A stretch of 64,000 bases of DNA. It comes from Chersky-806 sp038252255 (GTDB lineage Bacteria; Actinomycetota; Acidimicrobiia; IMCC26256; JAENVU01). The notes beneath the pieces are model-generated. The model saw only the letters and a program-made list of their open reading frames with translations, did no database searches and was not told the DNA's origin. Positions 1-8,784 of this stretch are shown here, in pieces (position 1 is the stretch's first letter; every line of letters begins with the position of its first letter). The position numbers and the translations under genes are program-made. Location of the stretch: NCBI GenBank assembly GCA_038252255.1, contig JBBSAM010000022.1:1-64000 (forward strand). Direction: 5' to 3'.

Positions 1-170
1 GGGGGGCGCTACCCCTTCGGGGGGGGGTTTCTCCGGGGGGGGCGGGGGGTGGGGGGGCGCCCCCTCTCCCCCCCCCCCCCCCCCCCCCCCCCCCGTTTTG
101 GGGCTTCTGTTGGCCCCCGGGGGGGTCCCCTACTCCCGCCAAAACGAGTGGGGCTAGTTGTACTGCCGTG
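1..170. other. Low-complexity contig end, no gene
   Basis: The first 170 bases are dominated by G and C homopolymers, including an unbroken run of about 30 C near positions 66-94, with short T-rich interruptions. No reading frame here resembles a protein. Composition changes abruptly to ordinary coding sequence at the msrA stop codon. I read this as an unreliable contig end (sequencing or assembly artefact), not a biological repeat, although a genuine homopolymer-rich spacer cannot be excluded. Confidence 0.7.
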
Positions 171-824
171 TCACAGGCCGGTGGGGCAGCTCACGCCGGT
201 GCCACCGAGACCGCAGTAGCCCATCGGGTTCTTGGCCAGGTACTGCTGGTGGTAGTCCTCGGCGAAGTAGAAGGTCGACGCGGGGAGGATCTCCGTGGTG
301 ATCTCACCGTGACCCGCGTCCGACAACGCCTTCTGGTACTCGAGGCGTGACTCCTCGGCCTCGGCCAGCTGCTCGTCGGAGAAGGTGTAGATCCCCGACC
401 GGTACTGGGTGCCGACGTCGTTGCCCTGGCGCATCCCCTGGGTCGGGTTGTGGCTCTCCCAGAAGATCTTCAGCAGCTCGCTGTAAGTGATCTGCTTCGG
501 GTCGAAGACCACGAGCACGACCTCACCGTGACCGGTCCGGCCGCTGCAGACCTCCTCGTAGGTCGGGTTCGGAGTGATGCCAGCCGCATACCCGACGGCG
601 GTGACCCACACCCCGTCGGCCTCCCAGAACTTGCGCTCCGCGCCCCAGAAGCAGCCGAGCCCGAACATCGCCTGCTCGAGCCCATCCGGGTACGGAGGAG
701 CCAGGGTGTGGCCGTTCACGTAATGACGCTCCGGCACCGGCATCTGGGTGTCCCGGCCGGGCAGTGCACGCGTCACGTCAACCATCTTCGTCTTCTCCCG
801 CTGAAGGAATCTGAACACACCCAC
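171..824 (-). CDS. msrA: Peptide-methionine (S)-S-oxide reductase MsrA
   Basis: Reduces methionine-S-sulfoxide in oxidised proteins, using thioredoxin. The catalytic motif GCFWGAE lies about residues 57-63, followed by the family signatures GYAAGITPNPTYEEVCSG and TGHGE. The C-terminal GYCGLGGTGVSCP carries the resolving cysteines of the long MsrA type. At 217 aa it matches E. coli-type MsrA (about 212 aa). The GTG start at 824 is preferred over the internal ATG at 785 because a GGAAGG motif lies 7 nt upstream and the extra N-terminus resembles that of other long MsrA proteins. It is the first gene inside the contig and is transcribed toward the damaged end. Confidence 0.95.
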   Translation of the reverse strand: MGVFRFLQREKTKMVDVTRALPGRDTQMPVPERHYVNGHTLAPPYPDGLEQAMFGLGCFWGAERKFWEADGVWVTAVGYAAGITPNPTYEEVCSGRTGHGEVVLVVFDPKQITYSELLKIFWESHNPTQGMRQGNDVGTQYRSGIYTFSDEQLAEAEESRLEYQKALSDAGHGEITTEILPASTFYFAEDYHQQYLAKNPMGYCGLGGTGVSCPTGL

Positions 825-878
825 CGCAACACCTTCCCGTCCGACATTGTGCCCGTCGCGGCCATCAATTCCGAGGCC

Positions 879-1421
879 TCAATTGGTCGAGGGATCCTCC
901 GGCGCCGACGCGAACATCGCGGTCCGGCCGCCCTGGCGGCGCAGCACGCGCTGCCAGAGCTGCGACGGGTCGGCGGTGAACGGATCCTCGGGATCGAGCG
1001 GTAGCGCCAGCCACCCGCCCGCCGCCAGCTCGAGCTCGAGCTGCCCCGGGGACCACCCCGCGTAGCCCACGAAGACCCGGAGCCCGATGATCGCCGGCGT
1101 GTACGCCGCCGGGTTCAGGTCCAGGTCGAGCGAGCCGAGCCCGTCGAACAGCATCTCGACGAGCGGGCCCTCACCCCGGCCCAGCCCGATCACCGAGGTC
1201 GGGGCCACCGGACCGCCCACGAACAGGCAGCCCGGGGCGGCCGCGAGGTCGGCCCAGTCGGGAAGGACGTCGGCGACGCGCAGGTCGATCGGTCGGTTGA
1301 GCACCACACCGAGCGCCCCCTCCGGCCCGTGCTCGAGCATCAACACGACCGTGCGCGAGAAGTTCGGGTCACGCAGGTCCGGTGTCGCTACCAGCAGCTG
1401 TCCCCGCACGAGCCCGCTCAC
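879..1421 (-). CDS. YqgE/AlgH family protein (UPF0301)
   Basis: A 180-aa member of the YqgE/AlgH family, whose biochemical role is unknown. The diagnostic start GQLLVATPDLRDPNFSRTVV, the block GALGVVLNRP (about 36-45) and the later FVGYAGWSPGQLELE block are all present, so family assignment is firm. The start is GTG at 1421, with an alternative GTG four codons in (1409) that has better ribosome-binding-site spacing. It lies upstream of msrA on the same strand, 54 bp away, and is divergent from the polyphosphate kinase gene. Confidence 0.93.
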   Translation of the reverse strand: MSGLVRGQLLVATPDLRDPNFSRTVVLMLEHGPEGALGVVLNRPIDLRVADVLPDWADLAAAPGCLFVGGPVAPTSVIGLGRGEGPLVEMLFDGLGSLDLDLNPAAYTPAIIGLRVFVGYAGWSPGQLELELAAGGWLALPLDPEDPFTADPSQLWQRVLRRQGGRTAMFASAPEDPSTN

Positions 1422-1515
1422 CTCCCCATGCTCGCGCCACCCCGCCGGGTAGGTTGCCCGGCCATGAGAGGAGGGTGGTCATGAGCACAGCGGAAACGGG
1501 CCGAGAGCGGGACCG

Positions 1516-2310
1516 ATGAGCAAGCTGCACCGAAAACCGTACGAGGAGGAGCTGGCGCGGCTCCAGGCCGAGCTCGTGAAGATGCAGTACTGGGTACGCG
1601 CCGAAGGCGCACGCGTCGCGGTCGTCTTCGAAGGCCGGGACGCGGCGGGCAAGGGCGGGTCCATCCGCCGGATCATCGAGTACCTCAACCCTCGCACCTG
1701 TCGCATCGCCGCGCTGCCGAAGCCCACGGAGCGCGAGTCCACCGAGTGGTACTTCCAGCGCTACATCTCCCATCTGCCGGCCGGCGGGGAGATCGTCCTC
1801 TTCGACCGGAGCTGGTACAACCGGGCCGGCGTCGAGACCGTGATGGGGTTCTGCACGCCGGAGCAGCACGCCCTCTTCCTCCGCCAGACCCCGATCTTCG
1901 AACGCATGCTCGTGGAAGACGGGATCATCCTCCTCAAGTACTGGTTCTCGGTCAGTGACGAAGAGCAGGAGCGCCGGTTCCAGTCCCGCATCGACGACCC
2001 GATGCGCCGATGGAAGCTGAGCCCGATGGATCTGCAATCGAGGGAGCACTGGGTCGAGTTCTCGCGCGCGAAGGACGAGATGTTCGTGTACACGGACATT
2101 CCCGAGGCGCGTTGGTTCGTGGTCGAAGGCGACGACAAGAAGGCCGCGCGCATCAACTGCATCCACCACCTCCTGAGCCAGATCCCGTACGAGGACCGCA
2201 CCCCGCCGGTGCTCGCGCTCCCGCCGCGCCAGCCCGACATGGGGTACGTGCGCCCCTCCCAGTCGATCTACGCGCACGTCCCCGATCACGCGGCGACGCT
2301 CGCCACGTGA
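1516..2310 (+). CDS. ppk2: Polyphosphate kinase 2 family protein (PPK2)
   Basis: Transfers phosphate between polyphosphate and nucleotides. The 264-aa chain is a single PPK2 domain. Visible motifs are a Walker A-like FEGRDAAGKGG (about 38-48), a Walker B-like FDRSWYNRAGVE (about 95-106) and the lid region with RFQSRIDDPMRRWKLSP. Single-domain PPK2 proteins can favour NDP or NMP phosphorylation; the subclass cannot be decided by eye. The ATG start lies after a purine-rich GCGGGA. Its stop overlaps the start of the next gene by GTGA, so the three genes to 3949 are probably co-transcribed. Confidence 0.93.
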   Translation: MSKLHRKPYEEELARLQAELVKMQYWVRAEGARVAVVFEGRDAAGKGGSIRRIIEYLNPRTCRIAALPKPTERESTEWYFQRYISHLPAGGEIVLFDRSWYNRAGVETVMGFCTPEQHALFLRQTPIFERMLVEDGIILLKYWFSVSDEEQERRFQSRIDDPMRRWKLSPMDLQSREHWVEFSRAKDEMFVYTDIPEARWFVVEGDDKKAARINCIHHLLSQIPYEDRTPPVLALPPRQPDMGYVRPSQSIYAHVPDHAATLAT

Positions 2311-3137
2311 GGAACGCGCCGGCGCCGGCCGAATACCCGCCGGAGCAACACATCCTGCGCGACCTCCGGCTCACCGTCGAACACCGGCCCGGCGGCACCA
2401 GCACGGCATGGATGCCCGTCACCCCGCACATCTCCAACCCGTCCGGGTCACTGCACCCCGGCGTCCTCAGCATCCTCGTCGACGTCGTCGGCGGGGGTCT
2501 CGCCGCAGTTGCCGCACGGCCGGACTGGATCGCGACCGCGGATCTGACGCTGCATCTCACCCCGCGTCCGGTCACGGGCGACATCGAGGCCCACGGACGT
2601 GTCCTGCGCCAGGGCCGGACAACAGTCGTCATCGACGTGTCGCTGCGCGACGACCACGGCGCCTCGCTCGGCTACGCCACGATGAGCTTCGCGGTCCTGC
2701 CGCGCCGGGCGGAGAACCTCTCCGTCGACCAGGTCGACCGCGTCAACCGTTTGACGATGGAGAGGTCGGGCTCAGGCCTCACGGCTCCCTTCGACGAGCA
2801 CGTGCACCTCACCGTGATCGAACCGCTCAACGGGATCGTCGATCTCCCGCTCCGGGACTACGTGGCGAACAGCCTGGGTGCGATCCAGGGCGGGATGATG
2901 GCCGCGGCCGCGGAGGCCGCCGCCCGGCAGGCCGTCGGCGCCGTCGGGGGGTCGCCCGTCGAGACCGTCGACCTCCAGATCACGTACCTCGCGTTGGCGA
3001 AGGTCGGTCCCGTCCGCACCCGCGCCCGGCTGCTGAGCGTGACTCCGGAGTACGGGACTGCTCACGTCGAGATCTTCGATGTCGGGGCCGACGACCGCCT
3101 CACGACCGTCGCCACCGTCGTCGCCGGCCTCCCATGA
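2307..3137 (+). CDS. Tandem-hotdog PaaI-like thioesterase, copy 1
   Basis: A 276-aa protein with two hotdog halves, each resembling PaaI-type acyl-CoA thioesterases. The first half carries the helix segment HPGVLSILVDVVGGGLA (about 51-67) and the second LGAIQGGMMAAAAEAA (about 190-205). Such double hotdogs hydrolyse or bind acyl-CoAs; the substrate is unknown. The GTG start overlaps the ppk2 stop (GTGA), and the stop overlaps the next gene (ATGA), indicating translational coupling. The following gene has the same architecture, so the pair looks like an old tandem duplication. Confidence 0.8.
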   Translation: MRNAPAPAEYPPEQHILRDLRLTVEHRPGGTSTAWMPVTPHISNPSGSLHPGVLSILVDVVGGGLAAVAARPDWIATADLTLHLTPRPVTGDIEAHGRVLRQGRTTVVIDVSLRDDHGASLGYATMSFAVLPRRAENLSVDQVDRVNRLTMERSGSGLTAPFDEHVHLTVIEPLNGIVDLPLRDYVANSLGAIQGGMMAAAAEAAARQAVGAVGGSPVETVDLQITYLALAKVGPVRTRARLLSVTPEYGTAHVEIFDVGADDRLTTVATVVAGLP

Positions 3138-3949
3138 GCGCGTTCGCCGACTCGGAGACCGGGCGCGCGGTGAACCGTGTCACCCAGGTCTCGCTGCGCG
3201 AGGTGGACTACCCCGGCGCACCGAAGGACACGCACGTCGTGGGCGAGGTGCTGGACCTCGAGCACCTGCGCGGCCCGCGAGGGAACGTGCGGGCCGGCGC
3301 ATTGCTGACGATGGCCGACACCGTGGGCGGGATGTGCGCCGGGCTCGCCGCGCTGCCGGGCTGGGTCGTGTCCACCAACCTGATGCTGCGGATCGATGCG
3401 GACGAGCACGCCGGGCCGCTCGCGCTCGATGCCCGCGTTCGTCGGGCCGGCCGCAACGCCGTCGTCACCCAGGTCCAGATCGCCGACTCGGGCGCGGCCG
3501 GCGCGATCGTTGCCGACGGCGTGCTGACGTCTGCGGTGCTGATCCCGGAAGGCGGACCTCCGGACTTCGGACGCCCGCTGGTGCTCGAGTCTCCCGAAGC
3601 ACCGGACCCCGTGACCCCGCTCCTCGAATTCTTCGGCGTGCATCCGGTGGACGGCACCACGGTCGGGCTCGAGATCGTCGACCAGGTGCGCAACCCATGG
3701 GGGATCCTGCACGGCGGAGCTACCGCGGTGCTCGTCGACGCGGCGGCTGCGCACGCAGTCGGTGGCGACGCGGTCACCGCGGACGTCGTGCTGCACTTTC
3801 TCCGGCCCGGGCGAGTGGGCCCGGCCATCGCCCGTGCCTCCCTCCTCGGTGTACGCCGCGACGGGCACCTGGTACGGGTCGAGGTCGTCGACGCGGGCGC
3901 GGGCGACCGCGTCATGGCGGTGGCCGTCGCGACCGTGCGAGCACCCTGA
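3134..3949 (+). CDS. Tandem-hotdog PaaI-like thioesterase, copy 2
   Basis: A 271-aa double-hotdog protein, arranged like its upstream neighbour. Half one contains RGNVRAGALLTMADTVGGM (about 49-67); half two contains NPWGILHGGATAVLVDAAAA (about 184-203), which is close to the PaaI/YdiI acyl-CoA thioesterase signature (GxxHGG). The start ATG overlaps the upstream stop by four bases. An acyl-CoA thioesterase role is inferred from family membership only. The downstream lipid acyltransferase at 3972 makes a lipid-related role plausible. Confidence 0.8.
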   Translation: MSAFADSETGRAVNRVTQVSLREVDYPGAPKDTHVVGEVLDLEHLRGPRGNVRAGALLTMADTVGGMCAGLAALPGWVVSTNLMLRIDADEHAGPLALDARVRRAGRNAVVTQVQIADSGAAGAIVADGVLTSAVLIPEGGPPDFGRPLVLESPEAPDPVTPLLEFFGVHPVDGTTVGLEIVDQVRNPWGILHGGATAVLVDAAAAHAVGGDAVTADVVLHFLRPGRVGPAIARASLLGVRRDGHLVRVEVVDAGAGDRVMAVAVATVRAP

Positions 3950-3971
3950 ACCGCCGGGTACCGTCCCCGGC

Positions 3972-5348
3972 GTGAGCAGTCCTCCTCCCCACCGGCCCCG
4001 CGGCTACAAGCTGCTGAAGACGCTCGCCTGGATCGTCGCCAAGGTCATCGTCCGCCGGCTCGACGTCACCGGCGCGGACCGCATCGTCGAGGGTCGGCCC
4101 ACGATCATCGCCTCGAACCACAGCAACGGGTTGGCCGACCCGGTCGCGCTCGTCGCCCGCCTGCCGGGCTTCCCGCGCTTTCTCGCCGCGAGCTATCTCT
4201 GGAAGATCCCTCCGGCCCGCTTCCTCTTCTGGTTGGCCGAGGTGGTCCCGATCCACCGGCGCCGGGACGGCTCGGACACGCCCGACAACAAGTCCACGTT
4301 CGAGGCGTGCCACGAGGTGCTCGCCGAAGGCGCGCACATCCTGATCTACCCGGAAGGCGAGGTGCACCGGGAGCCGGCGATGCTGCCGCTCAAGACGGGG
4401 GCGGCCCGGATCGCGCTCGGCGCGGCCACGGAATCCGGCGTGCGCGGCATCACGATCGTCCCCGTCGGCATCGTGTACGACGACAAGGGGCGCTTCCGCT
4501 CTCAAGCCGCGATCCACGTCGGCAAACCGATCGCGGTCGACGACTGGGTGGAGCGCTACTACATCGACGAGAAGACGACGGTGCGAGCGCTCACCGACGC
4601 GCTCGCCGAGCGGATGCGGGACGTGACTCTCAACCATGCGTCCTGGCGCGAGGCGATGGTGATCGACCGTGCCGCGGCGATCACCATCCTCGGCGAACGG
4701 GATGCCGGGCCGCGTGAACCCGTCTTCGCCGAGCGGAGCGCGCTCCACCGGGCGCTGCTCGGCGCGATCGCGGCCAGCGGTGGCGAGGAGGGCGAGGCCT
4801 TCCAACGCCTGGCGAACGCGGTCGAGGCCTACCGGCGAGACATTGCGTTGCTCGGCATCGACAACCCGCGTGCAGTTCCCAGGCTCCAGCCCGGGTGGAT
4901 CCGCCTCCGGCTCGCGCGTCTCGCCATCGGCAGCGTCACCCTCATGCCGTTCGCGGCCGTGGGGATGATCCTCGACGGACCGGTCGTGCTCGCGGTCAAC
5001 CTCGTGAGGTCGCGTGTCGACCACCCGGCCTGGCAGATGACCGCCAAGGGACTCACGGGCTTCGTGTTGTTCCCGGTGCTGTGGGCCACCGAGACGACGC
5101 TCGCCTACCGCCGGTTCGGCGGCCGGGTAGCACTCGGCGTGGCCGCGGCCGGGCCGATCGGCGGGATCGCGTGGATCGCGTGGCGGGTCCGCTGGCTGCG
5201 CTGGCGGCGAACCGTCGCGAGCCTGGAGTGGTTCCGGCACCCGGACGCCGCGCTCGCCGCGGCACGCTCGAGCCGGGAGGCCGTGCTCGGGCAGGTGGGC
5301 GAGCTGGTCGGGGAGCCCGCCGTGGCCCGCGCTCGCGTCATGGCCTGA
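3972..5348 (+). CDS. PlsC-type glycerol-phosphate acyltransferase-like membrane protein
   Basis: Probably transfers acyl chains to a glycerophosphate-type acceptor at the membrane. The acyltransferase block I is NHSNGLADPV (about 47-56) and block III is YPEGEVHREP (about 121-130) with LPLKTGAARIAL after it. Spacing between the catalytic His and Asp is five residues, not the usual four; I recall the same spacing in the yeast Gat1/Sct1 branch of GPATs. The C-terminal third (from about 310) has several hydrophobic segments. The GTG start at 3972 lies 22 bp after the hotdog genes, so it is likely the fourth gene of the ppk2 operon. 458 aa. Confidence 0.82.
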   Translation: MSSPPPHRPRGYKLLKTLAWIVAKVIVRRLDVTGADRIVEGRPTIIASNHSNGLADPVALVARLPGFPRFLAASYLWKIPPARFLFWLAEVVPIHRRRDGSDTPDNKSTFEACHEVLAEGAHILIYPEGEVHREPAMLPLKTGAARIALGAATESGVRGITIVPVGIVYDDKGRFRSQAAIHVGKPIAVDDWVERYYIDEKTTVRALTDALAERMRDVTLNHASWREAMVIDRAAAITILGERDAGPREPVFAERSALHRALLGAIAASGGEEGEAFQRLANAVEAYRRDIALLGIDNPRAVPRLQPGWIRLRLARLAIGSVTLMPFAAVGMILDGPVVLAVNLVRSRVDHPAWQMTAKGLTGFVLFPVLWATETTLAYRRFGGRVALGVAAAGPIGGIAWIAWRVRWLRWRRTVASLEWFRHPDAALAAARSSREAVLGQVGELVGEPAVARARVMA

Positions 5349-5351
5349 TCG

Positions 5352-5747
5352 TCATCGGATGCGGCCTGTCGCGAGATCCTCGGCCGCGATCTGACGGGCC
5401 AGGTAGAGGTGCAGCACCGCGGACTTCGCTGCGAGGATGCCGATGAGGCGCGCCCGCTTCGGGAGACCGGGTGTCGCGAGCAGCACGAGGGCGTCGAAGC
5501 CGTCGCACACCGCCATCATCGAGAGCCAGTCGCCGCCCCCGGCGTGCTGACCGGTCGCGATCGATCCACCCGCGCCCAACACACCGTCCCGGACACCCAT
5601 CAGCCGAGCGATCGCGCGCGCGCCGGGGTGGTTGGCACCACGACCGAACGCGATCACGACCGTCGGGCCCGGTACGAGCATCGCTCCGAGCCCGAGACCG
5701 ACCCTGGCCCGGGCCAGGTACGTCCCGATCTGACGAGCGTCCATCAC
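5352..5747 (-). CDS. Small hydrophobic protein, function unknown
   Basis: 131 aa, not assigned to a family. It has an N-terminal RARVGLGLGAMLVPG stretch and two further hydrophobic segments (about 75-95 and 102-117), giving three or four possible membrane helices. It overlaps the stop of the upstream Gfo/Idh oxidoreductase (GTGA at 5744-5747; an ATG three bases later is the alternative start), so the two are likely translated together. Convergent with the acyltransferase, only 3 bp away. Confidence 0.7.
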   Translation of the reverse strand: MMDARQIGTYLARARVGLGLGAMLVPGPTVVIAFGRGANHPGARAIARLMGVRDGVLGAGGSIATGQHAGGGDWLSMMAVCDGFDALVLLATPGLPKRARLIGILAAKSAVLHLYLARQIAAEDLATGRIR

Positions 5748-6742
5748 ACACCTCGCAGGGGAAGACCGGCCGCTTCGTACACCGCATCAACGACGCGCAT
5801 GTTCGCGACCGAGTCGGACGGGGGTGTCAGCGTCGGGGCACCACGCAGCACCGCGTTCGTGAACGCCTCGAGCTGGTAGGAGTAGGTCGGCTTCTTCGCG
5901 CCGTCGACCTTCACGCGTTGCTTGTTCCCGCCGGTACGGACCGTGATGCGGTAACCCATCTGCGGCCCGGTCGGGTTGAACACCGTGAGGCTGCCGCGAT
6001 CACCGGTGACCTTGACCGAGATCTTCAGCAGCGAGGTGGACCAGAGCGCGCAGGTCATGGTGCCACTCAAACCGTCCGAGTACCGCAGCTCGGCCCGCAT
6101 CCACCGGTCGACGTTCGGCTTGGCGAGACGCGCGTTCGCGCGCACCACCGTCGGCTCGCGCCCGGCCATCAGGCGGTTCATGTGGATCGCGTAGCAGCCG
6201 ACGTCCATGACTGCTCCGCCACCGAGCGCGTAGCTGTACCGGATGTCCTTCGGCAACGGCAGCGGAATGCACATCGAGGTCTCGATCCGGCGCAGCTCAC
6301 CGAGCTCGCCGGACTGCGCGATCTCGCGCATGCGCTCGGCGACCGGGTGGTAGCGGTAGTGGAACGCCTCCATCACGACGAGGTCGGTCGGTGCTGCCAG
6401 GTCCGCAACCCGTTGCGCTTCGGCCGCGTTCGCCGTGAAGGGCTTCTCACAAAGCACGTGCTTCCCCGCCGCGATCGCCCGCTCGGTCCATTCGGCGTGC
6501 AGGCCATTCGGAAGCGGGTTATAGATCGCGTCGATCTCAGGATCGGCGATCAGCGACTCGTAGTCGTCGAAGACTCGTGGTATCCCGTGCTTCGCGGCGA
6601 ACTTCTCCGCCCGTCCGCGGTCTCGCGCCGCGATGCCGGCGACCTCGACCTCAGGCACCAGGCGCGCGGGGCGCACGATCGCGGCCGGCGCGATCCGGGC
6701 GGCACCGAGCACTCCGACTCTGATCACTTGCGGGGGCGCCAT
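5744..6742 (-). CDS. Gfo/Idh/MocA family NAD(P)-dependent oxidoreductase
   Basis: 332 aa with the expected two-domain layout. The N-terminal Rossmann domain starts VGVLGAARIAPAAI (about 9-22). The cofactor/catalytic motif CEKPF lies about 98-102, and the C-terminal GFO_IDH_MocA domain contains YSYALGGGAVMDVGCYAIH (about 170-188), where the lysine/histidine surroundings of the active site are expected. These enzymes oxidise or reduce sugar-like or trans-dihydrodiol substrates; the substrate is not predictable. Probably in one transcript with the downstream small membrane protein. Confidence 0.88.
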   Translation of the reverse strand: MAPPQVIRVGVLGAARIAPAAIVRPARLVPEVEVAGIAARDRGRAEKFAAKHGIPRVFDDYESLIADPEIDAIYNPLPNGLHAEWTERAIAAGKHVLCEKPFTANAAEAQRVADLAAPTDLVVMEAFHYRYHPVAERMREIAQSGELGELRRIETSMCIPLPLPKDIRYSYALGGGAVMDVGCYAIHMNRLMAGREPTVVRANARLAKPNVDRWMRAELRYSDGLSGTMTCALWSTSLLKISVKVTGDRGSLTVFNPTGPQMGYRITVRTGGNKQRVKVDGAKKPTYSYQLEAFTNAVLRGAPTLTPPSDSVANMRVVDAVYEAAGLPLRGV

Positions 6743-6766
6743 CGGCCGGACCCTAGTGGGAGGAGC

Positions 6767-7600
6767 TCACGTGTACTTCGTGATGTAGCCGCGCCGGCGG
6801 AAGAGGGCGAGCATGCGGACGAGGAACCACGACGCGAGTACGGCGAGCACCGTGGTCTCGGCCGCGGCGATGCCGAGCTGGCCCCAGTCGAGGCTGTGAC
6901 CGTCGACGAGGCCGCGCAGTGCCGCGAACGCGTGGGTCGTCGGCAGGGCGAGCGACAGCGGCTGCAGCACCGTCGGGAGCGCGTCGACCGGGTAGAAGAC
7001 CCCGGACAGCGGCAGCACGACGAACATGACTCCCCAGGCCAGCGCTTCGGCTCCCGTGCCGAAGCGGAGCACGATGCCGATCACGAGCAAGGAGATGCAC
7101 CAACCGACCATGAGCAACACCGCCGCGATGGGCAGGATGCCGAAGCCGAGGGTGGACACGTCGAACGCGTAGAAGACGAACGCGCCGATGGTGAGCAGTC
7201 CGACGCCGATGCAGAGCTTGAGCATCCCGAACATCGCCACGCCGGCCATGTACTCGACCTCGCGGATCGGGGTGACCATCAGGTTCAGCAGGTTCCGGCT
7301 CCACGTCTCCTCGAGGAAGCCGGTGCTCACGGCGATCTGCGACTGGTAGACGACGTGCCACAGCACGATGCCGGCCAGGAGATAGCCGGCGGCGCGCTCA
7401 CCCGATGATGCGGAACCTCGCGACACGTACGTCGCCAGCGCGCCGAACAGCACCACATCCACCAACGGCCACAACGTGACGTCGAAGAGACGGTGAGGAC
7501 TGCGCGCGAGCACGTAGGCGTGCCGGCGCGCGACCGCCCGCATGCGCAGCCAGGTCAGCGACGCGCCCTCCACCCGCACCGGCATCGCGTCGCGGCTCAC
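6767..7600 (-). CDS. ABC-2 type transporter permease
   Basis: 277-aa integral membrane protein with about six hydrophobic helices (first near residues 43-60, last near 243-262). It has the ABC-2 signature region around RNLLNLMVTPIREVEYMAG (about 123-141), typical of exporters for polysaccharides or drugs. The gene overlaps the stop of the ATPase gene at 7597 by four bases, so the two form one exporter. Substrate unknown. Confidence 0.9.
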   Translation of the reverse strand: MSRDAMPVRVEGASLTWLRMRAVARRHAYVLARSPHRLFDVTLWPLVDVVLFGALATYVSRGSASSGERAAGYLLAGIVLWHVVYQSQIAVSTGFLEETWSRNLLNLMVTPIREVEYMAGVAMFGMLKLCIGVGLLTIGAFVFYAFDVSTLGFGILPIAAVLLMVGWCISLLVIGIVLRFGTGAEALAWGVMFVVLPLSGVFYPVDALPTVLQPLSLALPTTHAFAALRGLVDGHSLDWGQLGIAAAETTVLAVLASWFLVRMLALFRRRGYITKYT

Positions 7601-8370
7601 AGTGCGTGGTCCGTCTGCTGGGTGTGCGGCGGCTCCTGGTCGGGCAAGCGGTCTTCGGCCAGATGGAGGAAGACGCCTTCGAGATCGGACCGACCGAACC
7701 GCGACACGACCTCGTCCGGAGTGCCGTCGGCGACGACACGGCCCTGAGCGAGAAAGATCACCCGCTGGCAGAGCCGGGAGACCTCGGCCATGTCGTGGCT
7801 GGTGACGAGCAGGGCCGTGCCGTCCTCGTCGCAGAGCGCGCGGAGCCCGGTGCGCACCCGCAACGCGACATCCGGGTCGAGCGACGCGGTGGGCTCGTCC
7901 AGGACGAGCAGGCGCGGTCGGTGCAGCGTGGCGCGCACGATGCCGACGAGCGTGCGCTGACCCGACGAGAGCTCGGTACCCCAGGCATCGGCGAGGTGCT
8001 CGACGCGAAATCGCGCGAGGCCGACTTCGATCGCCGCGCGCGGATCCGCGATCCCGTAGAGGTTGCCGTAGAGCCGCAGGTACTCGCGCACCCGGAGTCG
8101 CTCGGCCAGCGGGAGGTAGCCCGCGGCGAATCCCACGTTGGCGGCCGCGCGACTGCGGTGCTGCTCCACCTGCTCGCCACAGATGGCGACGGTGCCCTCG
8201 TCCGGCGAGACGACGCCGAGCAGCATGAGCAGCGTCGTGGTCTTTCCCGCGCCGTTCGGCCCGAGCAATCCCACGCGCTCGCCCTCGCGCACCGAAAGAT
8301 CGACGCCGTCAACCGCACGAGACCGCCGGTAGTCCTTCACCAGACCCCTGGCGTCGAGCACGGTCTCCAT
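7597..8370 (-). CDS. ABC transporter ATP-binding protein (ABC-2 exporter)
   Basis: 257-aa nucleotide-binding subunit. Walker A GPNGAGKTT (about 37-45), a signature LSSGQRT in place of LSGGQ (about 136-142), Walker B LLVLDEPTASLD (about 155-166) and H-loop TSHD are visible. It pairs with the overlapping permease at 6767-7600. The altered signature (SSGQ) is common among DrrA/CcmA-like exporters and does not suggest inactivity. The start ATG at 8370 is 57 bp from the divergent DUF3817 gene. Confidence 0.92.
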   Translation of the reverse strand: METVLDARGLVKDYRRSRAVDGVDLSVREGERVGLLGPNGAGKTTTLLMLLGVVSPDEGTVAICGEQVEQHRSRAAANVGFAAGYLPLAERLRVREYLRLYGNLYGIADPRAAIEVGLARFRVEHLADAWGTELSSGQRTLVGIVRATLHRPRLLVLDEPTASLDPDVALRVRTGLRALCDEDGTALLVTSHDMAEVSRLCQRVIFLAQGRVVADGTPDEVVSRFGRSDLEGVFLHLAEDRLPDQEPPHTQQTDHAL

Positions 8371-8427
8371 ATGGGCGATGCTCGCAGCCTTCCGGACGCG
8401 GAGCCAACGAGTTTGTAACGTAGGGCT

Positions 8428-8784
8428 GTGCCCGACTTCGCCGACGACACCAGCAGCGAGCTCGAGCGCAAGGCCCGTGCCCTCTCGGTCGTTGCGCTCG
8501 TGGAGACCTGCAGCTACCTGCTGCTCTTCTACTGCTGGCAGATCGCGAAGACCGATACCGGCACCGCGATCGTCGGGTCACTGCACGGGATGATCTGGTT
8601 GGCGTTCTGCGCCATGGTGATCATGATCGCCCCGGCGATGGGCTGGACGTGGCTCTACGTGGCCGTCGTCATCATCACCGGCCCGATCGGCGCGCTCATG
8701 GTGTGGGCCCGCCTGCGCCGCGGGGGCGTGCCGGTTCCGGGGCACGAGACAGACGTCACGAAACCCGGTCCTGCACGGCCGTAG
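8428..8784 (+). CDS. DUF3817 family membrane protein
   Basis: 118-aa small integral membrane protein with three hydrophobic segments (about 24-42, 50-72 and 76-92). The block ALVETCSYLLLFYCWQI followed by GSLHGMIWLAF matches the DUF3817 pattern of actinobacterial membrane proteins. Start is GTG. Function unknown. The last 20 residues are polar and probably cytoplasmic. Confidence 0.82.
   Translation: MPDFADDTSSELERKARALSVVALVETCSYLLLFYCWQIAKTDTGTAIVGSLHGMIWLAFCAMVIMIAPAMGWTWLYVAVVIITGPIGALMVWARLRRGGVPVPGHETDVTKPGPARP

Noticed and set aside
5471..7408. A 645-codon plus-strand frame over the Gfo/Idh and permease genes
   Set aside because: Both minus-strand genes have clear family motifs; the frame has no recognisable content.
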